DNA from: Bryopsis sp. KO-2023
Taxonomy: Eukaryota > Chlorophyta > Ulvophyceae > Bryopsidales > Bryopsidaceae
NCBI GenBank assembly: GCA_030272585.1
Contig: BSYQ01000009.1
Coordinates: forward strand, 5,394,001 to 5,458,000
Reading direction: 5' to 3'
DNA: 64,000 nucleotides
A program made the position numbers and the translations under genes. This document shows, piece by piece, positions 34,448 to 47,009 of this stretch (its first letter is position 1; each line of letters begins with the position of its first letter). The notes below the pieces were generated by a model. The model saw only the letters and a program-made list of their open reading frames with translations. It was not told the DNA's origin and did no database searches.

Positions 34448-36165
34448 GATTCACGCACGCGGCAGCTTAATCATTTCCTCATTTCCCAGCTGGTTGTAGG
34501 AATGGGGTTCAAGAAACCTGGTTTCGTTTGGACACCGAGTGGTGGTGGTGGATTTTTCTTCATTCTGGTTGAATCAACCACAATGTGTGCAGGAGTTGGG
34601 CAAGATTTTGCTTCGACATGGAGTTCCTTTTTTCGGATTTTGTTTGAATGGATAATCCAGAGTGTGGCAAAGAAAAAATAGGTAGACAATCAGAACATTA
34701 ACACTTGCTGCTGGAAGAAAAAAAAGTGTAAAGGAGCGTGAGTGTCAGCTGTGCAGCAAGTTGAGGGTTTAATATAACCTCTGATTTCCAAGCAGAAGAG
34801 AGGAACAGCACCATAACAAAAAACTATCCATCAGACTATATGATCCCACATTTCCCCCAAACAAATTAACACTGTTCCTAAAAAGAGATTTTCCTGAATT
34901 TGGCTGATTGGGCAAACCGATCGCCAGAAATTGAGAGAAAAAAAAACCTGGATAGCTTGGATTTCTTTTTCCAATAATTTCTTACATCTTCTCAGGATAT
35001 TAAAGAGAATCCATTCAGACTCCCCGATTCTTTTCAGAGCGTCCATCCACACAAAAAGGTGCCGGAGCTTCTTAATCTCTTCCGAAACAAACCATCAGCC
35101 CAACTTCAGCAGAATTTTTCCACATTCTTTTTTTTTTTTCAATTGCTGAGGACTCATTCATTCGTATTATCCTTTTCCGGCCTTCATCTCACAAGAGAAT
35201 TACACACAGAGCACATAAAAAAAGGAAAAAAAGGATTGCTTTCCTAGACAGAAAGCTCCCCTCCCCTTTTCCCCCTCTTTTTTGCATTTCTGTCCAATTC
35301 TATATCCAGCTCTTGAGGTCAAGAAAAGTAAAAAGTGAAAAAAAAACATAAAACACAAAGCAGAACCTCGAAAAAGCAAAACATATTCCACTCGAGAATA
35401 AATAAAAAAAAAACCAAGAAAAAAAAATAACGACATGGAAAGGAATCGGGAATGAATCCCTTTGCTCTTTTTTTTTTCTTCCCCCAAATCCTTCTTTTTT
35501 TTTTCTCTTAACAAATCTCTAATAACATCGACTCGCTTCCCAATACAGCACTCGTTCATTTTCCCCTTCAATCTCCCATTTTGTTGGCACCTTTTTTCTT
35601 TTTCGATACATCTTTTTTTAATCGGAACATGCTTTTTGTCAAGTCAGACTCACAGAAAAGAAGCAAACCCCACAACATCAGCCACTGACACTAATTCGAA
35701 TCAATTGCGATGGCTTGTTTCAGGTTCATGTAATTCTACATACTAAATCCCCCGACCCCCCATCTCTTTCTTTTTTTTTGTTTCTTTTTTTACACCTTGA
35801 AAAATATCAAGCAGTTTTCCCTCTTTTAACCAAGCCATGTCCCTGTTGATTTTCTTCTCCCTTCATTTTCCCTTACGCATAGGTGCCAGTCCCCCCAGCT
35901 CTGCCCATCAATCCAATCGCAAAAAACTGTTTCTTTCTGTTTGATATTTCACCAATGTAACGAAGGATTGATCGACCTCAGCTTTCTCAACATCAACCGC
36001 ATGATTCCATTACGAGTAAAGCTCCTGTAATGATCGATCGATAATCGGAACATGGAGTTTTTTTCTCTCCTCTCTCTTTTCCTCGGCACCCCCCCCCTTT
36101 CTCCCCTTACTAAAAAAAACCACAAACCCCCACCAACCCGATCAAACCACGCTGGGGATTTGGAT
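34448..36165. other. Convergent 3' flanks, no gene seen
   Basis: The plus-strand DAP3 and the minus-strand coiled-coil gene converge here. Many A- and T-runs are present, for example 35120-35140 and 35460-35510. No exon is supported. Confidence 0.45.
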
Positions 36166-38111
36166 TCAATACTCAGGTGGTCGTAAGTTTTTCTCGTCTT
36201 CCTTGGCATCAGTCATGAGCTGATGGCTCAAGTCTTTCAATTCCCCTAGCAGATCGACAGCTGAAACGAGGTCTTGCGTTCTTTCGATTGGTTGGGAGAA
36301 AGTGGTGGTTTCTTTGATCGGCAGGGTGCTGCCATCGACATGCATATCGATTCCTTCCAAATCTCCGTCTTCTTCATCCACGCTGTCGATCACCGTTTTC
36401 AAATCCACCAATTGGGTCGTCCAATGGTGGAGCTCGTCCCGGGCATCCATCAGTTCCTATCAAATTGAAAAGTGAATTTCAACAAGAGCGGCTACCAACG
36501 AAGACAGCAGTTATATTTTTTAAATTCAAAATTATTCGCCAGTTAAGATTCGAACGAAACAACAAGAAACAGGAAAAAAGAGTCACCTTCTCGACGTTGA
36601 TCAGCTCTTCCCTCAATTTTGACCTCTCTCTGGCAGAAATGACCAGAGAATCGTATGTCTGTCTGAGTTGTTCATCTTTCTTTTGAATGATGCGGCGAGA
36701 TTCGATCAACTCGGCTTTGCTGTATCTTAAGCTCTGGTCCCTCTCGGCCATTCTCCTCTTCAAATCAGCAATCTCCTTATCCCTCATTCTAGAATTGCAC
36801 ACACACAAAAAAAAAGGAAAAAAAAATCTTTCAATCAACTATGAAAACCCTTAGAATTTCAATGGCAGCTGTGGAAAAAAAAGAATGGGTTACCGGATAT
36901 CCATCTTTGCTTTGACCAATTCTCTGTTTTTATTCTTGAGTTCATTAGCACTCCACGCAGATTCGATTCGAAGAGCTCGAGCTGTTGATGGGACCAAGTC
37001 GCTGGAGTTTTTGTCGCCGCTGGATCTGCCGTGTTGAATGTGCTGCACTCCAAAACAACAAGAATTCAACGAGCATTTCTTTGAGAAAAGGGGAGAGGAT
37101 TAAAAAAAATGAAAAAACAGAACATTAGCTGGAGCAAATCTAGCTGCCAGATTTGCTCCAGCTGGCCCCCCAGTATAAAGTTGCCCATGTCGTAAGATGC
37201 TGTTCTTGTGAATATAACAGTAAAAGAAAAAAAAGTCCCAAGTCACGTGCCAATGGAAATGCAGATTAATACTTCTGCAGTGTTGGTCCATTTACGGAGA
37301 TCTGAGTGGCTCTACCTGTCGTTCGGTTGGGGCAACGATCTCATGCATTCCAGCTTTAGGATCAGGAACGAACATGACAGTCTCATCCTCGGAAGGGTTC
37401 AGAAAGTCGACATCAGCAACAAACATCTCGATACAGTCTTCATCCTCGTTCTGACCAAAACAGATATCACCAGAGCACATACACTAGCTTCAAAATTGTG
37501 ACTCAAATTCTACTTCCCAAAAAAAAAAACACATACAAAAATGCAGCAGGTTATCCACCCTTTTGAGGGGTTGAGAGAGATCTGTGGTGTAAAAAAACAT
37601 TGTTTATGGAGCTGTCTGCCCAGTTTTTGTTCCAACTCTTCCCCCGTTTGGACATCAAAACAAAGCAACAATAGCGGAGGCTTTTCGTGTTGTTTGTCAT
37701 GGAAATTTCTCCAAATTTCTCAGCTAGGAGCTGATTGAAGATATTCAATCTTTATCTGTATATATACAGAATCCTGACAGGTTCCAGTCTTTCCATGGCC
37801 AATCTGGATTGTGGCAAATGAAGTTTCTCTCTGGAACACCTCAATTTTGACATCTTCCACTGGTAAAAACAACTTCTTACATAGAAAGTGTGGGTGGTCC
37901 TGGACTCCTCCAGTTCTTGTTCAACGGATTCTCCCACAGGTTCTGCGCCGTTGCTGGAACCAAATAACCGAATCGCGCGACACACTGGCCCATCCCTGCG
38001 AGTTCGACCCAGGTCCTGTTTCCAGAAATCCTTCCTGGACGGAAAAGCGTCCCCGCGACGGAACACGGACACCGATGGACTGGCCCCGACGCCTTCCATT
38101 CGACATCGCAT
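36166..38111 (-). CDS. Coiled-coil protein, unknown
   Basis: Five exons (38111-37881, 37450-37316, 37042-36894, 36788-36587, 36456-36166) join in phase to 335 residues. Residues 1-75 are Arg- and Ser-rich and could act as an organelle targeting sequence. Next comes an acidic segment (DEDCIEMFVADVDFLNPSED). Residues of about 140-240 form a heptad-rich coiled coil (ELVKAKMDIRMRDKEIADLK, then RYSKAELIESRRIIQKKDEQ). A further helical acidic C-terminal part ends NLRPPEY. No family was recognised. WEB-like and other plant coiled-coil families were considered without a match. Start could also be Met at 38099. Confidence 0.75.
37127..37163. repeat. Perfect 15-bp inverted repeat, 7-nt loop
   Basis: AGCTGGAGCAAATCT (37127-37141) is followed by agctgcc and then its exact reverse complement (37149-37163). 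It lies in the intron between exons 2 and 3 of the coiled-coil gene and would form a strong hairpin in the transcript. Confidence 0.9.
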
Positions 38112-39024
38112 GATTACTCGAAACCAAGTGAAACGGTGAGAAACGGTTCTTCCGAAAAGGAAAGCTGGGCGTTCGCGACACCACGACGTGGAATAAACTG
38201 GGCAACACAGAAAACAAACACCAGGAGTCACGTCTCAAGAGTCAATGGAAGGCATTCTGCTGCGAACTCCTCTCAAATCCCCCCACAACTTACCCTCCAA
38301 CAAGATAGCGCGCGATTCCGCTGTGTGCAGGACCAAGTCGAATTCGACGAACCACCACAGAAAAACTATATTTGTCGTACCACTGGCGAGTCCGTTGAAA
38401 CAGAGTGAGAATTGCGAGGATTTTAATGGGTTCCCATTTGGGCATTGATCTGTGTTCACATGGGAAATAAGAGAACGTTGAACAATCACAAGCTGGATTT
38501 CGGGACAATTATTCCACTACCCATATTGGATATTGTTGTTAGACCCCAGTTATATTCTGGATATTGTTATTGGCTCCCATCGATTCCTTTTTCACTGCAT
38601 TTAAGACGAACAATTTTTTTTGGGCTAGCATCACTTGTAGTGTGGGTGGGTTGTCAGGTCATCAAAATCCACTCGCCAGTGGAGATTGATCGCTGCCTCA
38701 CTCACCCTGGGCCAAGGCAGGAACAGTGATAACTGGGGTTCCGATGGGTTTTTGTGCTGGAGCCGAGTGCATTGAAACAATCCCATTACAAACACCGCAA
38801 GAGCAAACCTCCTCCATTTTCAGGCCCAACATACAACTACATGACATGAATTCTCGGAACCAGTAACCCCTTCCAAGAAACACCCTGGAAAACAGGAAAC
38901 GACGACCGACCTAACCCCAAACTCATTCATAATTATTTTGAACTTTTCTTTTCTCCCCAAATTTCTTTCCTTAAAAAAGCCTGCGACAGACCCGACCGGC
39001 ACCACTAGTAGTTCACGTCCATTC
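38112..39024. other. Intergenic between DRP1 3' end and coiled-coil gene
   Basis: No exon was supported. The right part is the DRP1 3' flank and the left part the promoter of the coiled-coil gene. Confidence 0.4.
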
Positions 39025-42000
39025 TTAAATCCTTGCATTTGAAATTTCTTGTTGGGCCTTTTCCAAAAGCTTTAACCTCTTCGCACATTCTGCACGTCGC
39101 TTGGTGACGTTAGGATCTTCATGCAGCAACCTGGCCAATTCAGCCTCGTCTTTTCCAGCAACGGCCTCTTGGAAAGAATCAATCAATCCATCCTTAGCTC
39201 GAAGAACCTGTCCAAAAACACGCACACATATCAGCAAGGCGGCGAGTGGCGTGAAACTCACGTGTTTTGTAGTTCAGTTGTGGGCAAATCTGGTGGAAAC
39301 TGTCAAGATCCTGGCTCCTTATCTTGACAGTTGAGATAAGATCTTAACTGATCTTCCACCCCTCCCCTTATCAAACGATGTTACAAAGAAAAAATAGATG
39401 CAGGGAATATTAACTCTCTTACCAACACGATACATCGAATGGAAAACTGGAGCAAAAACACTCGATTTCGCTGAATTCTACTTTGGAATCGTATGATCTT
39501 GGTTAATGCTAACCTAACGCCTTAGCAAATGAATGCAAAACTCTTGTTCATACATATTATATCTTGGACCTTTTTCCAAACCCTCAACAGAGTTGATGTC
39601 CCAGTCAATGGAGCAGATTCATGAACCTACCTGAGTGTGGACCACAGCCTTGGGAATGGTGTTTTCCAGCTGTCGCCGGACGAAATTCAAATAAGCAGAA
39701 ACTTGAGATCCGATTTTCTTCAAGTAGGCGGCACTGCCTGCCCCTTCATCGATCCTGTCAGAGATTGACTTTCCGGACAAGGTTCTGAAATTAGAGTTGA
39801 GGGCATTTCGAGCCTCTGGACTGGAGTCGGCCTTCGCTTGGAGTTCCATGATGTGGCGGAAAATGTTGGCCGACAGGAAGGAAGCTTCCATTTCAACCAT
39901 AGTTTTCACCATGTCACGGCCGCCCTCCTTGAGACTTTCTGCATAGAGAAAATTCGGCAATTATCCCCAAAGGAAAGCATGTGTTTCAGATTTTCAGAGA
40001 TCCTGGGTTGCAAAAAGTGAAGCAGCAAACTGGAGAGAAAGTCTCAGTTTTCTGGAATCTTTGCCTTTGTGTTCCAAGTCAAATATTAGCAATATTAACA
40101 ATAGAAATCTCAACTCACCAAGCTGGGTAACTGCGCAGTTGGTGATTTCCGTAATTAAAGCAGAGTATTTGGTCAATTGCTGGCATTTGTCATGGTGCAT
40201 GGCCAAGTCGACAATGGACAGGAGAATCCTGTGGACTTCCTCCACACTGTTCTGAGCAGGATCCCTCATGAGTTTCAGCCCTTCTTGCAACAATCGCCTA
40301 TAACCGGCTTCTGGAGCGATCAAATGGGGTTTGAGACCATCGGCCTGGTTGATGATTCGACGGACATTATCGACATTCAAAATTTCGTCGAAGGGAAGGG
40401 CTTGCAAGTCGCCGTGAAGCTTGCTTTCGAAAACCTCCAGGATTCGCTCACCACCTGTCAAAGAAACAATTACCAGTTGGATATGCACAGGGCACTAGCA
40501 GGCAATCCTGTCCACCTGCACGTTTTTCTTCCATAAAACCCCACCCTAGAGAATGCCGGTTTGCAATCAGCTGTAGTTAAAAATGAGAGAAATTTGAAGA
40601 AAGCGTGCGTGCAGGTTGATGCAGAATTCAGAAGTTTTACTACAGTATTGGATGCACAGCCTGCCGCAGTGAGGTTAATCAACCTTAGAGAAAAACTCAC
40701 CTCCACGGCCCCTGTCGACAAGTTCGCAGAAGGCAGTTTCGAAATCACGGCAGCGCTTCAAAATGAAATGCATCATCTGCCCCCTCGACTCCATCAAAGA
40801 TGGCCCCAGAGCTTCACACTCCCTCTGCAGACTCAATATACTGGTTACAAACACACACACACACACAGAAAGCCATCCTCAGATATAACACCAAGTCAAA
40901 CAGTGTGCTGGTTATCCATGCAGCTTGACAATGCCATTGGGGCGTATGCTTTCAAATTCATCGTTGCTGGGAGGTAAAGAGGGCTGGGTTTACAGCAGTG
41001 ATATATCCTCACTCTTGTTTGATAGATGCATGGATGCCTGGCAGTGCTTTTCTGATCTCCAACAGCAAATGCCTGCTCAGCTTCTCAGCCATGAACGTGG
41101 TTCCCACATTAGCCAGCCCTGTGTAATCTGGAGAGGCATCGAAAAACTCAAGCTCCCTCTTGCGAGCATCCTGCATGCTCATCTGCATAAAAAAGCAACA
41201 CAAACCCGATTCAACCTACAGATTCTCCCTAAACCCCTTTCTATTCTCAGTTTACTCTTTTCTTTTCAAGGGTTCGATAAAGGAGACCTGTGAACATGAC
41301 AGAGCACCATCAAATGAAACATCCACGACTTCCACTCGATTTTTAACTCTTAATTTATTAATATATTTATCTATTTATTATACTCAATTTATTCCGAAAA
41401 ACTCGCAAATTGTCCACCCACCTTGGAGTTTATGTCTTTCTGCCCTCTGTTCACCACACCAACCCATCCATGTTTCAATCGGAGCTGCTTTCCGTCCAAA
41501 ATATCCCTCACGCTGGTCCCAGGATCCATAATATCTAGCTTGGTCAAAACACCAATGGTCCTGTCACCGGCTGGATCCACCTCCCTGGCCATTTTCAGAG
41601 CATCTGAAGTGGCCAAATCGGCATTCGCAGGGGACACCGCCAAAATGATTGCATTGTCTCCCTTAATGTACTGTTTCACCATCTTTTCAATGTCTTGCAC
41701 GATGCTGGCTGGCTGCCCATCAATCGGGACCTTTGTCAAACCTAACCAGTTAATAAAGGAACAAAACAGGGTCATCCTCCAAAATCCATTTGCAGTTCAC
41801 CGTGACTAATTATTTTTTCCCCAATCTGTTTTAGTCTTCTTGCTGAAATATCCAGCGAGGAATCGTCTTTTTTTTTTCACTGACCTGGCATATCCACCAA
41901 AGTGAGGTTTGGAACGTTGGGCGAGTGAACGGTCAAATAGATAGGATTGGGCGAAACAGCCTTGGATGCATGGGTGGACAAATGACGTTCTGTTTCATCT

Positions 42001-43053
42001 TCGATTTCCTGTCGGATATGATCTGCAATACACATTGAACGGACCCTCAACAAATTATTCAGCGGAAAAAAGGGACTACATTTCCCAATGTGTTGCGAAA
42101 ACATGTCTCAAAATATATACATTTTTTTAACATATTTTTAGGAAACAATCCTTCGGAATTAGACACATATCCACACAAAATTGGCAAAAAAACACTTGGC
42201 AAAAACCAATCAGCAATGTCTACGAAAAGACAAAACCCAACGAGGGAAATCCCTATTTGTTTGGGAAAAAGAGCGGCGCATCTTTTTTAATTTTATTTAC
42301 CGAAATCTGAGTATTTGCGGCCCTTGGCGTGGACGAACTCTCCCCACTCCTGAGCATTTTCATCCACTTCGTGGACCAATTGGAGGACCAGCGGCCTTCG
42401 GGTTACAATTCCTGTACCTCTAGGCAAGAAATCTTTTCCCACCACAGCTTCAAGCACGGAACTCTTTCCGGAACTCTGCCAAAAGAAAACAGCACAACAG
42501 AATTGGTGTTTGAATCAAAACCAATGAGACCGATTTTCAAAAAAAAAAAAAAAAAAACAGTCCTAGCAGAAAACCATGCTGGGAACAGCAACAAAATGAA
42601 ATTTTTAAGTGGACCCTCGCTCCACTTTTTGTGACGCTTTAAAAATTGAAGGGGAAAAAAAAGTTACGACTGCACAGAGGTGCATATTCGATGGAGAAAA
42701 CCTAGGCGAAAGTGAGCACCGCAAGATTGATTCTTTCCACGGGGAGTTCCGGAAACGAATTATCAGCTGTATCAACAGACGTCTTTATTTCACGTCGAAA
42801 TCTCGAAACCTCGAGACTCGCGCAACGACACTCGTTCGCGGACGTCAAGGAACGTTTTCTGAGTGCTGCTATGATTCGACACCACAACAAAACCCGTTGC
42901 GACGCAGGATCTGCTCACCTGGCCACCGATAACGACGATACTGGGTAACCTTTCCCACAAACTGGGCAGAGATCTGTCTTCCCCACCGATCCCATCCCCA
43001 AGTACGGTACAAGCGGCTTGGAGCCTCGTGACCAACTCCACGACGTTATCCAT
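39025..43053 (-). CDS. DRP1: Dynamin-related GTPase, plant DRP1 type
   Basis: Exons from ATG 43053 to the stop at 39025 include 43053-42919, about 42478-42304, about 42024-41884, about 41742-41424, about 41180-41012, about 40845-40705, about 40456-40118, about 39942-39632 and about 39210-39025. The order is the dynamin GTPase: G1 split by an intron (GGQ then [20 protein letters not shown]), RRPLVLQL, G3 LTLVDMPG, and G4 [12 protein letters not shown]. The middle/stalk follows ([20 protein letters not shown]) and the GED ([39 protein letters not shown]). There is no PH or proline-rich domain, as in plant phragmoplastin DRP1. Such proteins act at the cell plate and in clathrin-mediated endocytosis. 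Full-length and intact as far as seen. Confidence 0.95.
39292..39360. repeat. Nested inverted repeat in DRP1 intron
   Basis: ACTGTCAAGAT (39299-39309) pairs with ATCTTGACAGT (39321-39331). Outer arms GGTGGAA (39292-39298) and TTCCACC (39354-39360) also pair. The inner hairpin plus outer closing stem suggests a small foldback element or a structured intron segment. Confidence 0.8.
40850..40867. repeat. Short (CA)n tract
   Basis: Nine CA dinucleotides lie in a DRP1 intron next to the acceptor side of the exon encoding [16 protein letters not shown]. Confidence 0.85.
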
Positions 43054-43370
43054 ATTTACGCGTTCCTGCTCGGATTACGTCTATTATCACGAGCGATATT
43101 TCTTCCCTTCCAAAGACAAAAAAATAACGACTTTCTGCTGCTTAACTCGAATCCAACGAGAAGAACACAGGGAAGAGATGTCTGTCGAACAGAAATGCAC
43201 TGTCGGTCGCCTTCGGTAATACAAATAAGAAAACGGGAAAAAGAAAGACAGTAAGGCTCTTTCTTTCTTCCTCCACAGGTACTGGTTGTGTTGCGTCTCG
43301 GCTTGAAGGACTTTATTAAGATATCCTCACACGGAAGTGGATTTTGGGGGTGGGCTGCAGCGTGGCGGAC
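43054..43370. promoter_or_regulatory. Divergent promoter, DRP1 / small unknown gene
   Basis: The 317 bp between the DRP1 start codon (minus) and the plus-strand start at 43371 must serve both genes if the small gene is real. No TATA-like motif is evident. Confidence 0.4.
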
Positions 43371-43943
43371 ATGGGACTGTGCAATTTGGCAATTATCGAT
43401 TTGAACGAGTGTCTTCAAGCCAAGATGGTCTTTGCCCAGCCAACAAAAGCAGGTGGTCTTGGTTTAGGGGACTGTGTAGCGGTGAGGTAAAATCGTGGAC
43501 TGGCCGCGATTGACTGGCTTTGGTACTGGGTTTTTGTTCTGCTTTCTATGGCGTGGAAATTCAAACGCCCAAGCCGAGACTTGGCACCCCACAGTTCAAA
43601 AACCGATTCGTTGTGCTTTGTATTCCTTACATGATGAACATTGCAGTGTGCCGTTTCTCTTTTTGGTCAAAAAAAAATATAGTCGTAACCCCCACTCCCC
43701 CACCCCCACAAGAAAAAGGGAAAACAAAGAAAAACGTTGAAGAATGAGGAAGATTCAGTCCAGAATTGCCTTGAAAATCCAATACTGACAGACCCAGTTT
43801 ACAAGCCGGTATTCGACAAGGTAGATGCAAGGATTCCCCCCAAAAAAAAAGTTGAGCTGCAATGGTGTCATCTGACCAGGAAATATGTGGAGAGGGAAAG
43901 GAAACGGGTCCCTGATTATCCGACGACCCATTACAGAAGATAA
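43371..43943 (+). CDS. Small conserved-looking protein, unknown (103 aa)
   Basis: Two exons (43371-43481, 43743-43943) join in phase 0. The product begins MGLCNLAIIDLNECLQAKMV, followed by a Gly-rich turn (TKAGGLGLGDCVA) and an acidic start to exon 2. It ends in a basic, aromatic segment (KKVELQWCHLTRKYVERERK, then YPTTHYRR). The donor GTGAGG and the composition of both exons support a real gene. No family was recognised. Its stop lies 27 bp from the MENG stop on the other strand, so the two 3' UTRs must overlap. Confidence 0.5.
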
Positions 43944-43970
43944 TATCAAAACTGCTGTCGACAATGGTGT

Positions 43971-46900
43971 TTATTTGGTCTTCTGTGCAACGAGAATCCC
44001 CATCAATCCCCCCATGATTTCATGATGCCTTGCTGAATCAAAGCCACTCCTTTGAGCCAGCCATTCTTGTTGTGGACCTGAACAGCAAACCACCATTAAT
44101 CAGAGCCTAAAAATGAACAGTGCTTTCTATAATGGTTCCCATCACATGGAAAAAAAACCCTATTATGACCATGGCTAAGCATATATCGAAATTTACGAGT
44201 TGGAAACAAATCAAATCTTCAGTGCCCCATGGAGAACAAAAACGAATCGAATCAAATCGTTCATTTGAATTTGGTATTTGGTATTCGAAGTCAAGAATAT
44301 CAATTACGAATAGGTTTGATTAAAACAAATATTTGATTCAATTCTTTTTTTTCAACTATTCGGATTCCTGGTTACTTCCCCAGACTAAAAACCCACTGAC
44401 CACTGGGAAATCGTTGGATGGAGGGTCTGAGGTACTCATACTCTTCTTGCACATTGTACATCCTGGCCACAGGTACAACAACGTTTTCCAACATAAACCC
44501 CTGCAATGCAAAACAACAACAACATAAAACTCTATAGACCATTTCACCATGCAAACAGGTCACAGTAGACACCATGCAACACTCTTTCCAAAACACGCTA
44601 CCTTCCACAAGAGCAAAAAATGTAAAGAAAGAAAAATGTGTCCATTCGACAAGACTGATGGAAAAAAATTGCGTAATGTTGGGACCATGACTTAGGGGTG
44701 TCATTGTCCATGACAGACAGAAAGAGAATCAGCCAGATGAATTTCGATATGCAGCGAAGGGATGGTCGACTGGTCATGAGGAAACATAACGTTGGGGGAG
44801 AGAGTGGTCAGCGACTTTTGCTACTTCAAGCAATCTGCAATACTACTCGATCATACAGTTTCAGTATGTCCCATACTTAGAGCATTATGTAAACGTTGTG
44901 GTGGTCGAACACATAGATGAAGTGATCCTGCTAAAATACATAACAGGAGAAAAGACTTGGCTAAGGGAAAAATGCAACCAATACCTGGAAGGAGTCCACG
45001 ACGAGATCGTTTGAGTTGTTGAAGTCCAAGATGGCAACTCGTCGACCTTTTCGAAAAGCAACATCAGCCCATCACGTGTGTACCCTCACAAATTCCATCT
45101 CAATAAGCTACAATCCCAAGAAAAAAAATATCAACTCTCCAGGAAAATGGTTGGAACCAGTCCTGTACAACTTGAATATTTATGTCTTTCTCTTTTTACT
45201 TCACAGGAAAACACCCTCGACCCATAGCTATAACCAGAAAAGAAAGACTGAACTACAGTAATTGGGACTATCCTCCCCTCCCCAACCCCTGGCTTAAAAA
45301 TTGACACGAAAAAGGACTGAAATCAGTCGGTTTGAGGTTTGTTTACGCTTAAGTCAATATTCAGCTCAAATTTTAGTCCAATCCTATTCAAAATGGATTC
45401 AAAAATTGCGTTTCATTTGCTTGACCGTTATTATTGCTTTTTGTTTAGCCACAAACCGACTGATTTTTTTTAGTCCTCCTTATGTCAATAAGTTGTGCTG
45501 GCACAAGTCAGCATAAAAACAGTGCCTCTTATTTTTTCACACAGCAAGATTTCTGTCTGTATTAGTGCAACATTTCCTCACCCGGCCTGAGAACCCGGTG
45601 GAGCTCTGTCATGGCCAATGGAATATCGACTACGTTTCTCAATCCATACCCCATTGTGATCGCGTCAAACTCCCCATCACCAAAAGGCAGCTTCAGAGCA
45701 TCGCCCTGCACCCAACTGGAAATCAACATAGACAGATTAGCACACACTGGATGGACCTGAATCATGGTTTCTTAAAGGCTCTACCAAAAAACCAATTTTC
45801 AATACATTCCTTACACTGAAACAGACCAAGTCCTCATCCTTTAAAAAAATCACACTGACTTCATCTTTTTTAAAAAATGAAGAATTTTTTTTATTTTTAT
45901 TTTTTTCTACACAGAAATGCTGGGCCATCAGTCGACTTGACATCGGTTAAAATGTTGCAGTTTTAAAAAGAAAAAAGAAAGGAATAGGCATTCCAGGACA
46001 AACCTCATTTCAGACTTGGATCTTAGATCTCTTGCCCTCCATTCTGTTTCTCTCTGAGATGCATCGTCCAGCATTTCAGCAGCGAAATCCAGTCCGGTCA
46101 CCTGAACAGGAAGAAAACCTGCTGAGTTTTAACCTGCCCCCCCTCCCCTGAATCCACCTTCTTCAAGTGACATGCTTTCTGCAACTCACCTTTCCATTCG
46201 ACCCAACCGCTTCAGCAAGAAGAAATGCTATGTCGCCGCTTCCACAACAAACGTCCAATACATTGTCCCCTGGCTGGGCTCCACTCCATTCCACTGTCCA
46301 TTTTTTCCAGTCTCGATGCTGTCCCAAGCTTAAGGCATCATTCAACTGCTCACAATCACAAAAGCTTCACTCCATTGTCCACATTTTTGACGCTCTCCAT
46401 TTCCCACATTCCTCCATGATTCAAAGTCTTGCAAGGTTTTTGTTTTCACCAATCAATGCAGGAGACACTTGATATAGTACGCCCAGGTTTGCCAGATTTG
46501 AGATTTCAAACTCCAGGTTTCTGGAGTTTGAGATTCTGAAGATCATTTTTTGGCCCTTGGATGCATGTCTAGTATGAATTGGACAATCAGATCGTTCTTC
46601 AATTGCCACATGGGGTCTTCCTGATATGAACAAGTCAGTCGTGATTTCCCCATTCAGCATGCGAAATAGCCAGTATTGGAATTACCCGATCGTACACTGG
46701 AGCAATTCTGTTAAACAATTGTCGCCTTTCGGTGCTTTGCTTGGCTTCTTTTCCCACATTATAACTTCCTTGGCTTCTGGATGCACCTGACAGGAAACAA
46801 ACCAAGATTTGAAACACATGCAAAAATTGCCTGGCAATATCTGACCTGAACATAGATGTTCAGCTTTCCAGACCACCATACCATGGGCAACCCAGATCGG

Positions 46901-47009
46901 TATTACCCGGACGAATTTCACCCCGCGGTGCAGTTTTTCTAGCGGGAATCGCTCTGGGGTTTGAGAGAGTCGACAGATATGGACGAGAACGAGTGGACGC
47001 CGCCTCCAT
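43971..47009 (-). CDS. MENG: Demethylphylloquinone methyltransferase (MENG), plastid
   Basis: Eight exons join in phase: 47009-46907, 46786-46686, 46345-46190, 46101-46004, 45715-45582, 45046-44985, 44500-44401 and 44078-43971. The start MEAASTRSRPYLSTLSNPRA is a plausible plastid transit peptide. UbiE/MenG motifs follow: RRQLFNRIAPVYDRLNDALS, SAM-binding NVLDVCCGSGDIAFLL, VTGLDFAAEML, GDALKLPFGDGEFDAITMGY, GLRNVVD, RVAILDFNNS and VVVPVARMYNVQEEYEYL. The end is HHEIMGGLMGILVAQKTK. The enzyme makes phylloquinone (vitamin K1) for photosystem I by SAM-dependent methylation. The plant MENG-like VVVPVA and EYEYLR segments argue against mitochondrial COQ5. All SAM-binding motifs are present. Confidence 0.93.
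46501..46536. repeat. Inverted repeat in MENG intron
   Basis: CAAACTCCAG (46507-46516) is separated by gttt from its exact complement CTGGAGTTTG (46521-46530). Imperfect pairing extends outward (agattt/agattct). It is a short-loop hairpin. Confidence 0.8.

Noticed and set aside
44890..44935. Small minus-strand exon-like piece with an AG acceptor inside the MENG gene
   Set aside because: Exons 45046-44985 and 44500-44401 join directly in phase and match MENG without it.
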